Source of the DNA: Sphingomonas sanguinis
GTDB taxonomy: Bacteria; Pseudomonadota; Alphaproteobacteria; Sphingomonadales; Sphingomonadaceae
NCBI RefSeq assembly: GCF_001476905.1
Contig: NZ_LDTE01000031.1
Location: forward strand, 1 to 47,996
Reading direction: 5' to 3'
DNA length: 47,996 bases
A program made the position numbers and the translations under genes. Each line of letters begins with the position of its first letter. The first letter of the stretch is position 1. Positions 7,410 to 15,729 of this stretch are shown piece after piece. A model generated the notes under the pieces. The model was given only the letters and a program-made list of their open reading frames with translations. It did not search any database and had not been told where the DNA came from.

Positions 7410-8458
7410 AGCGATATGCCTGCGCGCTGGTGCTCCTCCTCGCCAGCGGTTGCGATGCTGAACCTGCGCCACGGCAAGCGGCCGTGTCCGGCCCGGTCGA
7501 GACGCGCGGTTTGGACGGCGCCATCCTGGCCGACACGGTTGCTCAAGCCAGCCGTCTTCCCCGGCTCCGCTCGCTGCTGGTCCTCCGCGACGGGCAGGTG
7601 CTGGCCGAGCAGCGCTTCAACGGCGGGCCGCCGCTAGACCGGCCGGTCAATATCAAGTCCGCGTCCAAGTCGGTCCTGTCCGCACTGGTCGGCATCGCGA
7701 TCGCGAAAGGCGCGCTGACCGGCGTCGATCAGCCCGTGCTGTCGGTGCTCGGCAGCGATGCGCCGCCCGATCCCGACCCGCGTCTTGCCCGGCTGACCGT
7801 CGAGGACCTGCTGACGATGCGCGCGGGATTGAAGCGGACGTCGGGCGAGAATTACGGGCGCTGGGTGTCCAGCCGCAACTGGGTCCGCTTCGCCCTCGCG
7901 CGCCCGTTCGTCGATGAGCCGGGCGGCGCGATGCTCTACTCGACCGGCAACACGCATCTGCTGTCGGCGATGCTGACCCGCGCGTCGGGACGCGACACCC
8001 ACGCGCTGATGCGCGACTGGCTGGCGGAACCGCTCGGCATCACCATCCCGCCATGGTCGCGCGATCCGCAGGGCATCTTTTTCGGCGGCAACGACATGCT
8101 GATGTCGCCGCGCAGTCTGGCGCGGTTCGGCGAGCTCTATCGCCTGGGCGGCGTGATCGACGGGCGACGGATCGTGCCTGCGCGCTGGATCGAGGAAAGC
8201 TGGACCCCGCGCACCGTATCGCCGTGGAGCGGCGGACAATATGGCTATGGCTGGTTCGTCGGCGCCAGTCGCGGCCATCCGTTGCGCTTCGCCTGGGGCT
8301 ATGGCGGGCAGATGCTGTTCATCGTGCCGGACCTCAAGCTGACGGTCGTCATGACCTCCGATTCCAGCGGCGCGCGCGACAATGGCCATATCGCCGCGCT
8401 CCATGCGCTGCTCGACGATGGCATCGTGCCCGCCGCCGAGCGGGGTGGAGCAACGTGA
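7406..8458 (+). CDS. Serine hydrolase, beta-lactamase class C / DD-peptidase fold, lipoprotein
   Basis: A 350-residue penicillin-recognising serine hydrolase. It begins with a lipoprotein signal (lipobox ASGC, Cys16). Catalytic motif one is Ser85-x-x-Lys88 (SASK), the second is Tyr178 in YSTGN, and the third is a WGYGG segment near residue 297 in the place of KTG/HxG. The family includes esterases and D-amino peptidases more often than true beta-lactamases, so resistance should not be assumed. GTG start at 7406 overlaps the stop of the upstream alpha/beta-hydrolase. The next gene is convergent, 13 bp away. Confidence 0.88.
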   Translation: MKRYACALVLLLASGCDAEPAPRQAAVSGPVETRGLDGAILADTVAQASRLPRLRSLLVLRDGQVLAEQRFNGGPPLDRPVNIKSASKSVLSALVGIAIAKGALTGVDQPVLSVLGSDAPPDPDPRLARLTVEDLLTMRAGLKRTSGENYGRWVSSRNWVRFALARPFVDEPGGAMLYSTGNTHLLSAMLTRASGRDTHALMRDWLAEPLGITIPPWSRDPQGIFFGGNDMLMSPRSLARFGELYRLGGVIDGRRIVPARWIEESWTPRTVSPWSGGQYGYGWFVGASRGHPLRFAWGYGGQMLFIVPDLKLTVVMTSDSSGARDNGHIAALHALLDDGIVPAAERGGAT

Positions 8459-8471
8459 CGGGCGAAGACGC

Positions 8472-9644
8472 TCAACCGCGATGCACGACCGCGCCGATGC
8501 GGACGGCGTCCAAACCGAGCCATGCTGCCATCCGGTCCAACTCGACCTGAAGTTGGGGCAGCGTATCAGTGGGTGCTCCCGGTTCCAGCGTAATGCGGTG
8601 CGCGAGCAGCAGCCCGGCTTGCCGATCCGCCTTGAGATCGACCCGGCCGACCAGCGCCTCGTCCATTAGGAAGGGCAGCACGTAATAGCCATGCGTGCGC
8701 CGATCCTGCGGAACGTAGATCTCGATGCGATAGTGGAAGCCGAACAGGCGTTCGGTGCGGGCCCGCTCCCAGATCAACGGATCGAACGGCGCGAGCAAGG
8801 CAGCGCTGCGCACCCGGCGCGGCATGGTCGCGTCGCGATGCATCCATGCCTTCTGGCTCCAGCCCTCGACCCGCACCGGCACGAGCACTCCGTCTTCCGC
8901 CAGATCGGAGATGGCATGATCGGCTTCGGCGGGCTTCAACCGGAAATAGTCGCGCAGGTCGCTGGCGGTCGCGACGCCCAAGGCACGGGCGCTGCGTTCG
9001 ATCAGCGCACGTTGCGCCGCCTCGACCGACGGCGTGGGCAGAGCCAGCACGGCTGGCGGGATAACCCGTTCGGTCAGGTCGTACAGGCGCGCAAAGCTGC
9101 CCCGCCGGGTTGCGGTGGTGATCTGCCCGGACCAGAACAGCCATTCGAGCGCGTGCTTGACGTGGCTCCATTCCCACCAGCCGCTGTGGCTGGACCCGTT
9201 CTCGAAGTCGGCCGCGGCCAGCGGGCCCTCGGCGGTGATGCGTTCGAGCACGGAGTCAGCCTCGGCCCGGCGTTCGACCGCGAACCGACGCAGCGCCTGA
9301 TAGCCGATCTCGCCTCGCTCCGCCCGTGCCATGCGCCAGCGGAGCAGCGGGTGGAGGTCGAGCGGCAGCAGCGACGCCTCGTGCGCCCAATATTCGAACA
9401 TGCGCCGCTGCCGTTTCGGCCCCCACGCATCGCCCTCCAGAAGAGCTCGGTCATAGCCACCGAGCCGCGAGAATGCGGGTAGATAGTGCGCTCGCGTCAG
9501 CACGTTGACGCTATCAATCTGGAACAGGTTGAGCCGCTCGGCGGTCCCGCGCAGGTGGCGAACGGACGGGCTGTCGGGACGCGTGCGACCGAAGCCCTGG
9601 GCTGCCAGGACGATCCTGCGGGCTTCGCGGAGGGAAACGCTCAT
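8472..9644 (-). CDS. YcaQ/AlkX-like DNA glycosylase (winged-helix, HTH_42 family)
   Basis: A 390-residue member of the winged-helix DNA glycosylase family that excises alkylated bases and unhooks interstrand crosslinks (E. coli YcaQ/AlkX). The conserved catalytic QxD motif is visible as Gln42-Ile-Asp44 in FQIDSVNVLTRAHY. Further family features are the WAHEASLLP segment, WEWSHVKHALEWLFWSG, and a basic C-terminal half with FDPLIWERARTERLFGFHYRIEIY. The frame extends to 9881, but the start ATG at 9644 (MSVSLREARRIVL) fits the family N-terminus. A weak ribosome-binding site precedes it. Convergent with the serine hydrolase, divergent from the phosphoesterase. Confidence 0.85.
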   Translation of the reverse strand: MSVSLREARRIVLAAQGFGRTRPDSPSVRHLRGTAERLNLFQIDSVNVLTRAHYLPAFSRLGGYDRALLEGDAWGPKRQRRMFEYWAHEASLLPLDLHPLLRWRMARAERGEIGYQALRRFAVERRAEADSVLERITAEGPLAAADFENGSSHSGWWEWSHVKHALEWLFWSGQITTATRRGSFARLYDLTERVIPPAVLALPTPSVEAAQRALIERSARALGVATASDLRDYFRLKPAEADHAISDLAEDGVLVPVRVEGWSQKAWMHRDATMPRRVRSAALLAPFDPLIWERARTERLFGFHYRIEIYVPQDRRTHGYYVLPFLMDEALVGRVDLKADRQAGLLLAHRITLEPGAPTDTLPQLQVELDRMAAWLGLDAVRIGAVVHRG

Positions 9645-9783
9645 AGTGGAGAGAAGGACTGTAATCGGGCGGGCGTCAATCCAGCGGGCCGGCAGCGTGC
9701 GCGGCGCTGCCCTGCATGGCGTTTTGAAGGAGCGTCTGCCAAGTTCCGCCCGGACGCCGCGTGTGTCCGCCGAGGAGGAAGCA

Positions 9784-10524
9784 TTGAAGATCGGGGTCAT
9801 TGCCGACGCACATGGAAATCTGGCCGCGCTGGAGGCTGTCCGCGACGCGATGACTGCCGCCGCGCCCGACATGGTGGTCAATCTGGGCGACCTCGTGTCC
9901 GGCCCGTTCGATCCTGGGGCAAGCGCCGAGCTTCAGATGCGTGCTGGCTATCACACCATCGCCGGCAATCACGAGCGGCAGTTGCAGGACGGCAGCGACG
10001 GTGCCTTCGACGTTCTGGCGCGGCCGCTTCTGACCCAAGAGCATTGGGCATGGATCGGGGGGCTGCCCGCGACGCTCACTCTTTGCGACGGCGATGTCTT
10101 CGCCTGCCATGGTAGCCCGGCAGGCGGGGATCTGGAATATCTGCTCGAGGACGTGACCTCTGGCCGCGCGACGCTGGATGCCGACGTCGCCATCCGGCCA
10201 CGCCTGAAGGGGATCGGGTCGGCCAGTCTGGTGCTGTGCGGACATACGCACACGCCGCGGATGGTGGCGGTGGACGGCGTGCTGATCGTCAATCCCGGTA
10301 GCGTCGGGATGCCATGCTATCGGGATCGGGGCGCGACCCCGCACGTCATGGAGGCGGGCAGCCCGCTGGCGCGCTATGCCATCGTCGAGCGTCGCAACGC
10401 CGGATGGGCGGCCCAACTGCACGGTGTGCCCTATGACTATGAGATTGCGGCGCGTCAGGCGGAGGCTTTCGGATTTCCCGCCTTTGCCCATGCCGCCCGG
10501 ACGGGTCGTATCCTGCCCGGCTGA
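9784..10524 (+). CDS. Calcineurin-like metallophosphoesterase
   Basis: A 246-residue cytosolic metallophosphoesterase of the YfcE/MJ0936-like group. Metal ligands are visible in order: D-x-H in IADAHGN at the N-terminus, NLGD, AGNHE, a histidine in FACHGSPAG, and GHTHTPRM. The start is TTG at 9784: GAGGAGGAA lies a few bases upstream, and the product begins MKIGVIADAHGN as in relatives. The physiological substrate is unknown. The gene stands alone and ends at a strong bidirectional hairpin (10556-10583). Confidence 0.88.
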   Translation: MKIGVIADAHGNLAALEAVRDAMTAAAPDMVVNLGDLVSGPFDPGASAELQMRAGYHTIAGNHERQLQDGSDGAFDVLARPLLTQEHWAWIGGLPATLTLCDGDVFACHGSPAGGDLEYLLEDVTSGRATLDADVAIRPRLKGIGSASLVLCGHTHTPRMVAVDGVLIVNPGSVGMPCYRDRGATPHVMEAGSPLARYAIVERRNAGWAAQLHGVPYDYEIAARQAEAFGFPAFAHAARTGRILPG

Positions 10525-10555
10525 TCCGCCGTCTGTTCGAACGCTAGGTCGGAGT

Positions 10556-10583
10556 GGCGGGACGGTCGAGAAACCGTCCCGCC
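10556..10583. terminator. Bidirectional hairpin between convergent genes
   Basis: A perfect 11-bp stem, GGCGGGACGGT (10556-10566) pairing with 10573-10583, with a six-base loop. It sits in the 72-bp gap between the convergent phosphoesterase and aldo/keto reductase. No U-tract follows on either side, so it acts either as a weak intrinsic terminator or as an RNA-stabilising 3' end. Confidence 0.65.
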
Positions 10584-10596
10584 GATCCTGCGACCG

Positions 10597-11613
10597 TCAG
10601 GCGCGATAGCCGCCTTGGCGCTCCAGCATCCAGCCGGGATATTCCGCTGGCAGCTTGGTCACCGCATCGAGCGCGGTGAGATCGTCCGCGTCGAGCGACA
10701 CCGCGGTTGCGGCGATATTGTCCGTGAGCTGATCGACCCGCTTGGCCCCGACGATCACGCTCGTCACCACCGGCTGATGGAGCAGCCGGGCAAGCGCGAC
10801 CTGCGCGACGGTGCAGCCCTTCGCCTCGGCGATGCGGCGCATCTCGGGGATCACCACCGAGCCACGGGTGCGATCGACCGGCGGAAAGTCGAAATTCGCG
10901 CGCCGCCCGTCCGCCGCCTGGCCCTCGCCGTCATATTTGCCCGACAGATACCCGCCCGCCAGCGGGCTCCACACCATCAGCCCGATCTTCTCGGACCGCA
11001 GCATCGGCACAATCTCGCGTTCCAGGTCGCGGCCGACCAGCGTGTAATAGGCCTGGAGCGACAGGATCGGCGCGAGCCGCCGCGCCTCGGCGATGCCGAC
11101 CGCCTTCGCCACCTGCCACGCCGCCCAGTTGGACAGGCCGAGATAGCGGACGTGACCATGACGGACGAGCGTATCGAGCGCCTCCAGCGTCTCCTCGATC
11201 GGCGTCGCGGGATCGAAGCCATGGATCTGGTAGACGTCGATATGGTCGAGCCCGAGCCGCTGGAGGCTCTGCTTGCACTGGCTGAGGATGTGGCCGCGCG
11301 AGGCGCCGCGCGCATTGGGACCATCGCCCATCGGCCCCAGCACCTTGGTCGCGATGACGACATCGTCGCGCGCGATGCCCAGGTTCTTGAGCGACTGGCC
11401 GAGAATGCGCTCGCTCTCCCCGCCGGCATAGACATTGGCGGTGTCAATGAAGTTGATGCCGGCATCGAGCGCGGTCCGGACCAGCGCGTCCGCCTCATCC
11501 TGGCGAAGCTGGCCGATCTGGCCCCAGATGCCCTCGCTGCCGCCGAAGGTCATGGTGCCGAGGCAGAGTTCGGACACGAACAGGCCGCTATGTCCGAGTT
11601 GGCGCATACGCAT
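10597..11613 (-). CDS. Aldo/keto reductase
   Basis: A 338-residue NAD(P)H-dependent aldo/keto reductase. The catalytic tetrad is visible: Asp57 and Tyr62 in DTANVYAGGE, Lys90 in IATK, His131 in YQIHGFD. The C-terminal cofactor-binding region contains VVTSVIVGAKRVDQL. The length is usual for the YghZ/AKR14-like group. ATG start at 11613 (MRMRQLGHSGLFVSELCLG). Divergent from the broken AraC gene, with the direct-repeat operator at 11680-11715 in between, which makes it the probable AraC target. Confidence 0.9.
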   Translation of the reverse strand: MRMRQLGHSGLFVSELCLGTMTFGGSEGIWGQIGQLRQDEADALVRTALDAGINFIDTANVYAGGESERILGQSLKNLGIARDDVVIATKVLGPMGDGPNARGASRGHILSQCKQSLQRLGLDHIDVYQIHGFDPATPIEETLEALDTLVRHGHVRYLGLSNWAAWQVAKAVGIAEARRLAPILSLQAYYTLVGRDLEREIVPMLRSEKIGLMVWSPLAGGYLSGKYDGEGQAADGRRANFDFPPVDRTRGSVVIPEMRRIAEAKGCTVAQVALARLLHQPVVTSVIVGAKRVDQLTDNIAATAVSLDADDLTALDAVTKLPAEYPGWMLERQGGYRA

Positions 11614-11679
11614 GGGATGATAATCCTGTTGGAAGGGACGAGCCGGAGATACGCCGCGAACGTTCGGCGCCGCGACGTC

Positions 11680-11715
11680 GATCCGATCAAAGTCCTGCCC
11701 GATCCTATCAAAGTC
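11680..11715. promoter_or_regulatory. Direct-repeat operator, probable AraC-type binding site
   Basis: GATCCGATCAAAGTC at 11680-11694 is repeated as GATCCTATCAAAGTC at 11701-11715, one mismatch in 15, with a 21-bp period. Tandem half-sites two helical turns apart are the standard arrangement for AraC-family regulators. The site lies in the divergent gap between the aldo/keto reductase and the araC-like gene, 48 bp before the latter's start codon, so autoregulation is likely. Confidence 0.7.
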
Positions 11716-11762
11716 ATTCGTAGACGGTGCTTTCGGCGCGCGGCGAAGCTACGATTTCTGCC

Positions 11763-12813
11763 ATGACCACGCTGTCAGACCTTGCCCAACTGATCGAGCG
11801 CCATTGGTTCGTCCATGGTCGCGAAACGCCAATTCCGGGCCTGCTCATCACCCGCACGGAGGAGCCGACCGGCATCATCCGAACGGTCTATCGGCCGTCC
11901 TTCTGCCTCGTCGTGCAGGGCGCGAAGATGTCGATGCTGGGGCCGACGCCCTATCATTATGCCGAGGGTCAATGCCTGCTCGCCTCGCTCGACCTGCCGG
12001 TCACGTCACGCATCATCCGGGCGAGCGCGGCAGAGCCCTATCTGGCGCTGTCGCTGGCCATCGAGCCCGTGACGGTGGCAGAACTGGTGGCGGAGCAGGT
12101 GAGCGCGCCAGGCCCGGCCGCCGCCTTCAACGCACTGGCGACCAGCAATCATAACCCGGCGTTGCGCGATCCTCTCAGGCGGTTGCTCGATCTGCTCGAT
12201 CATCCGGCGGATCAGGCGGTACTCGCTCCGTTGATCCGGCGAGAGATCGTCTGGCGGTTGCTCGGCGGCACGCTGGGACCGGCGCTGCGCCAGATGGGCC
12301 TTGTCGACACCCACGCCGCTCGGATCGGGCGCGCGACGGCGTTCATCCGCGACCATTATGCCGAGACGCTGCGCGTGGCCGACCTCGCCGCGCTGGCGGG
12401 CATGAGCGTCCCCGGCTTCCACCGCCACTTCAAGGCGGTGACGACGATTGGGCCTTGTCGACACCCACGCCGCTCGGATCGGGCGCGCGACGGCGTTCAT
12501 CCGCGACCATTATGCCGAGACGCTGCGCGTGGCCGACCTCGCCGCGCTGGCGGGCATGAGCGTCCCCGGCTTCCACCGCCACTTCAAGGCGGTGACGACG
12601 ATGACGCCGGTGCAGTTCCAGAAGCAGGTCCGCTTGCAGGAAGCACGCCGCCGCCTGGTCGCCGCCGAGGAGGTCGCGCGCGTCGGCTTCGCGATCGGTT
12701 ACGAAAGCCTGTCGCAGTTCAGCCGCGACTATCGCCGCCTGTTCGGGGCACCGCCGGGGCGGGATGCGGCAGCGATGCGCGCGCAACTGGTGCCGGAGCC
12801 TGCTCTGTCCTAA
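11763..12813 (+). pseudogene. AraC-family transcriptional regulator, frameshifted by a 154-bp tandem duplication
   Basis: The N-terminal half from ATG 11763 (MTTLSDLAQLIERHW) is an AraC_N ligand-binding cupin-like domain. From about residue 190 the C-terminal AraC DNA-binding domain begins (ATAFIRDHYAETLRVADLAALAGMSVPGFHRHFKAVTT). At that point 154 bases are repeated exactly (see 12295-12602), and 154 is not a multiple of three. The second copy therefore continues in another frame, which carries the genuine C-terminus (TPVQFQKQVRLQEARRRL ... GYESLSQFSRDYRRLFG) to the TAA at 12811-12813. Read as it stands, the first frame runs out of frame to 12833 (356 residues), retaining only the first helix-turn-helix. 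Removing one copy restores a 298-residue regulator of normal length. The lesion leaves the rest undecayed, so it is recent. Confidence 0.9.
12295..12602 (+). repeat. Exact 154-bp tandem duplication inside araC-like gene
   Basis: Bases 12295-12448 and 12449-12602 are identical over all 154 positions; the match ends at both junctions (A/T before, T/G after). The unit covers the first helix-turn-helix of the AraC domain. Because the unit length is 3n+1 the gene is frameshifted. Exact identity indicates a very recent event, or an assembly artefact. Confidence 0.95.
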
Positions 12814-12844
12814 TACTTCACTCCGTCAAGTAAATTGATCCAGC

Positions 12845-13771
12845 ATGGCGGACATGGATGATGCAGACGTCACCGCCATCCGCCGGTTCAACCGCTTCTA
12901 CACCCAGACGATCGGCGCGCTCGATGCGCGGTTTTTGGGCACCGAGGCGAGCCTGCCCGAAGCCCGTTTGCTGTTCGAGATCGCCACGCGCGAGCCGGTT
13001 ACCGCCAGCGTGTTGCAGGACGCGCTCGGCATGGACGCGGGCTATCTCAGCCGCTTGGTCGCACGCTTCGAGAAGCGCGGCTGGATCGTGCGCGTGCGTC
13101 GCGACGACGATGCCCGTGCGCGTGACCTGCGGCTGACCGAGGTGGGACGTGCGGCCTTTAGCACGCTCGACCACCGCCAGAGCCATGCCGTCGGCGATCT
13201 GCTCGCGGCGGTCGACGGACAAGCGCGGCGCGATCTGGTCGAAGCCCTGACGCGCGCGCGGCTGCTGCTGGATCCGGCCTCGGGTGGGCCGTTCGTGATC
13301 CGGCCCTTTCGCACCGGCGAGCCCGCGCTGATCGCAGCGCGCCAGTCGCTCCTCTATGCCGAGAGTCATGGCTGGGGTCGCGAACTGGAGGTGATCGAGG
13401 GCGAGGTCACCGCGGCGTTCCTGCGCGACTTTAATCCCGAGCGCGAGCAATGCTGGGTCGCCGAGATCGATGGGGTGATGGCAGGCGCGGTGTTCGTGAC
13501 GGACGAGGGCGAGGGGATCGCCCGGCTGCGCCTCCTCCATGTCGAGCCCTTCGCCCGTCGCCGGGGCATCGGCGATGCGCTGGTCGGCGCTTGCGTCACC
13601 TTCGCACGGGAAATGGGCTATCGTGCGTTGACGCTGTGGACCCACACCGTACTGGAGTCCGCGCGCCGCCTCTATGCCGCGCATGGTTTCGCATGTGTCG
13701 AGACGGCCATGCATGAGCGGTTCGGCATTCCACTTCAGGGCGAAACCTGGCAGCTGGAGCTAGCGGCGTGA
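12845..13771 (+). CDS. MarR-GNAT fusion: helix-turn-helix regulator with N-acetyltransferase domain
   Basis: A 308-residue two-domain protein. Residues 1 to about 145 are a MarR-type winged helix (ARLLFEIATREPVTASVLQDALGMDAGYLSRLVARFEKRGW, then the wing RRDDDARARDLRLTEVG). Residues 152 to the end form a GNAT acetyltransferase with the acetyl-CoA loop ARRRGIGDALV and a conserved ARRLYAAHGF segment. Such fusions occur widely; the acetyl acceptor is unknown. It may sense a small molecule and modify it (inference). ATG 12845 follows the araC-like gene by 31 bp. The stop overlaps the GTG of the next GNAT gene. Confidence 0.9.
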   Translation: MADMDDADVTAIRRFNRFYTQTIGALDARFLGTEASLPEARLLFEIATREPVTASVLQDALGMDAGYLSRLVARFEKRGWIVRVRRDDDARARDLRLTEVGRAAFSTLDHRQSHAVGDLLAAVDGQARRDLVEALTRARLLLDPASGGPFVIRPFRTGEPALIAARQSLLYAESHGWGRELEVIEGEVTAAFLRDFNPEREQCWVAEIDGVMAGAVFVTDEGEGIARLRLLHVEPFARRRGIGDALVGACVTFAREMGYRALTLWTHTVLESARRLYAAHGFACVETAMHERFGIPLQGETWQLELAA

Positions 13772-14316
13772 GCGGCGACCTGACGATCCGCCTCGCGACC
13801 GAAGCTGACCTCGGGGGGCTTCGCGACCTTATGACGTTGTCGATCGATCGCGGCCAGGCAGCGGTGCTGACCCCGGCGCAGATCGTCGCCAGCCGCTCGG
13901 TGATGGGGCTCGACACGCAATTGGTACGCGACGGCACGTACTTCGTCGTCGAGGACCATGGCGTGCCGGTCGGCTGCGGCGGATGGAGCCGGCGCGCGAC
14001 GCTCTATGGTGGTGACCATAGCATGAGCCTGCGCGACCCGGCGCTGCTCGATCCGGTGAAGGACGCCGCTCGCATCCGCGCCATGTACACCCACCCGGAT
14101 CATGTCCGGCGGGGTATCGGCCGGATGATACTCGACCACTGCGAGCAAGCGGCACGGGCGGAAGGGTTCGCCGCCGTTGAACTGATGGGCACGGCCGGCG
14201 GCGTGCCGCTCTACGCGGCCTGCGGTTACGAGCCGGTTGAGCGCGCCGATACCCAGGTCGATGGCGTCGTCGTGCCGTTGACCCGGATGCGGAAGCGGCT
14301 GCGCGATCCGGCGTAG
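13768..14316 (+). CDS. GNAT-family N-acetyltransferase
   Basis: A 182-residue single-domain acetyltransferase. The acetyl-CoA-binding motif A is visible as HPDHVRRGIGRMILDHCEQAA, followed by a beta-strand/helix pair FAAVELMGTAGGVPLYAACGY typical of the fold. The N-terminus TIRLATEADLGGLRDLM is standard. Start GTG 13768 overlaps the stop of the MarR-GNAT gene by four bases, so they form one translational unit. Substrate not predictable. Confidence 0.88.
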   Translation: MSGDLTIRLATEADLGGLRDLMTLSIDRGQAAVLTPAQIVASRSVMGLDTQLVRDGTYFVVEDHGVPVGCGGWSRRATLYGGDHSMSLRDPALLDPVKDAARIRAMYTHPDHVRRGIGRMILDHCEQAARAEGFAAVELMGTAGGVPLYAACGYEPVERADTQVDGVVVPLTRMRKRLRDPA

Positions 14317-14347
14317 CGCGGCAGCGGGCAAAAATTCTGGACCGGCA

Positions 14348-14374
14348 TGTCACAACGGTTGCCGCCGTTTCGTC
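14348..14374 (+). promoter_or_regulatory. ECF41-type sigma promoter (TGTCACA-16-CGTC)
   Basis: TGTCACA at 14348-14354 and CGTC at 14371-14374 are separated by exactly 16 bases. This is the described target motif of ECF41-group sigma factors, which usually control their own neighbouring gene. It lies 28 bp before the start of the decarboxylase gene whose downstream partner encodes an ECF41 factor, so autoregulation is the simplest reading. Confidence 0.85.
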
Positions 14375-14402
14375 ATGGTGTCGGAACTCAAGGAGACCGA
14401 CC

Positions 14403-14855
14403 ATGACACCCCGTATCGCCAACCCACACGCTCTGGTCCCGGAAGCGATCAAGGCCATGATGGCGCTGGAACAGAGCTTCACGAAAAGCGGCCTCGACCA
14501 CGATCTGCTCGAACTGGTGAAATTCCGCGTGTCGCAGATCAACGGCTGCGCCTTCTGCCTGCACATGCATGCGACCGACCTGCGTCGTCATGGCGAAAGC
14601 GAGATGCGCCTGTACATGCTAAGCGCATGGCGGGAATCGACGCTCTATTCGGATCGTGAGAGGGCCGCACTTGGCTGGGCGGAGGCGCTGACGCTGCTCC
14701 CCGAGACGGGGGTGCCCGATGCGGATTATGATGCGCTCAAGGCGGCATTTTTCGATGCGGAGCAGGTCTGGCTGACCATGGCGATCGGGGCGATCAACAC
14801 CTGGAACCGCCTCCAGGTGGCTTTCCGCGTCGCGCATCCGGTGGACGATGCCTGA
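14403..14855 (+). CDS. Carboxymuconolactone decarboxylase family / AhpD-like protein
   Basis: A 150-residue all-helical protein of the CMD/AhpD family. The active-site signature is present: Glu37, then Cys49-Ala-Phe-Cys52 and His56 in NGCAFCLHMHA, the thiol pair and proton relay used for alkylhydroperoxidase-like chemistry. AAGGAGA precedes ATG 14403. It is preceded by an ECF41 promoter and its end overlaps the start of the ECF41 sigma gene by eight bases. In ECF41 modules the linked gene is commonly a decarboxylase, oxidoreductase or epimerase of exactly this kind. Likely role: handling of reactive or electrophilic metabolites. Confidence 0.9.
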   Translation: MTPRIANPHALVPEAIKAMMALEQSFTKSGLDHDLLELVKFRVSQINGCAFCLHMHATDLRRHGESEMRLYMLSAWRESTLYSDRERAALGWAEALTLLPETGVPDADYDALKAAFFDAEQVWLTMAIGAINTWNRLQVAFRVAHPVDDA

Positions 14856-15729
14856 CGCCGCGTTGTTCGAGGCGGAGCGGCCGCGGCTCGTCCGGCTGGC
14901 CTATCGCATGACCGGCTCGCTCGCCGAAGCGGAGGATCTGGTGCAGGATGCCTGGTTGCGCTGGTCGCAGGTGGAAGAGGTCGAGGCACCCGCCGCCTGG
15001 CTGACCCGGGTCGTCACGCGGCTCTGCCTCGATCACCTGAAGTCGGCGCGGGTGCGGCGGGAGACCTATGTCGGCACATGGTTGCCCGAGCCGCTGCTCG
15101 GCACGACCGATCCGGACGAGGTGGCCGACGATCTGACGGTCACGCTCATGCTGGCCATGGAGCGGCTGTCACCGTTGGAACGGGCCGCCTTCCTGCTCCA
15201 CGATGTGTTCGACGTCGCGTTGATCGAGGTGGCCAGGACGCTGGACCGCGCACCGGCCACCGTGCGGCAACTCGCCTCCCGCGCCCGGCGGCATGTCGCG
15301 GAGGCGCGGCCGCGCTATCCGGTCGATGCGCAAGAAGCGGCGCGGATCACTCGCGCCTTCTTCGCGGCGGCGCGGGACGGCGACGCGCGTGCCTTGTCGG
15401 ACCTGCTGGCGGAGGACGTCGCCATCCATTCCGATGGCGGCGGGCGCGTCCTGGCATTCCACAACATCATCCGGGGTCTGGCAAAGGCGCAGCGGTTGTT
15501 CATGGGGCTACGTCGCAAATACGCCGACGCGTCGGTGGAAGTGATCCGCTTCGCCACGATCGACGGGCTGCCCGGCTATGTCAGCCGTGCGGGCGGCGGC
15601 GTACTCCAGACCACCGCGCTCGACATCCGCGACGGCCGGATCGCGGCGATCTACATCGTCCGCAATCCGGACAAGCTCATCCGCGTCGCAACCGCTCTTC
15701 ACACCGGACAAGTCCTTGCACGCGGCTGA
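14848..15729 (+). CDS. ECF41-group sigma factor with C-terminal SnoaL-like domain
   Basis: A 293-residue extracytoplasmic-function sigma factor. Sigma2 spans about residues 6-75 (RLAYRMTGSLAEAEDLVQDAWLRW) and sigma4 about 108-160 (LSPLERAAFLLHDVFDVALIEVA). These are followed by a 130-residue SnoaL/NTF2-like extension that regulates activity instead of an anti-sigma factor. The ECF41 signature motifs WLPEP (about 79), DGGGR (about 197) and NPDKL (near 276) are all present. It lies downstream of the decarboxylase gene with overlap and behind the TGTCACA-16-CGTC promoter. Its 3' end overlaps the convergent MFS gene by 31 bases, so convergent transcription may interfere. Confidence 0.92.
   Translation: MPDAALFEAERPRLVRLAYRMTGSLAEAEDLVQDAWLRWSQVEEVEAPAAWLTRVVTRLCLDHLKSARVRRETYVGTWLPEPLLGTTDPDEVADDLTVTLMLAMERLSPLERAAFLLHDVFDVALIEVARTLDRAPATVRQLASRARRHVAEARPRYPVDAQEAARITRAFFAAARDGDARALSDLLAEDVAIHSDGGGRVLAFHNIIRGLAKAQRLFMGLRRKYADASVEVIRFATIDGLPGYVSRAGGGVLQTTALDIRDGRIAAIYIVRNPDKLIRVATALHTGQVLARG

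Noticed and set aside
7406..8458. Beta-lactamase resistance gene
   Set aside because: Only the SxxK fold motifs are present and the YxN and KTG elements are atypical; most such proteins are esterases or peptidases.
9505..9783. N-terminal extension of the metallophosphoesterase
   Set aside because: The open frame continues upstream, but TTG 9784 has a strong GAGGAGG site and the family N-terminus starts there; the upstream part overlaps the divergent glycosylase gene.
12448..12813. Separate small AraC-domain gene starting at TTG 12448
   Set aside because: Its start lies inside the second copy of the tandem duplication and it is simply the displaced C-terminus of the broken regulator.
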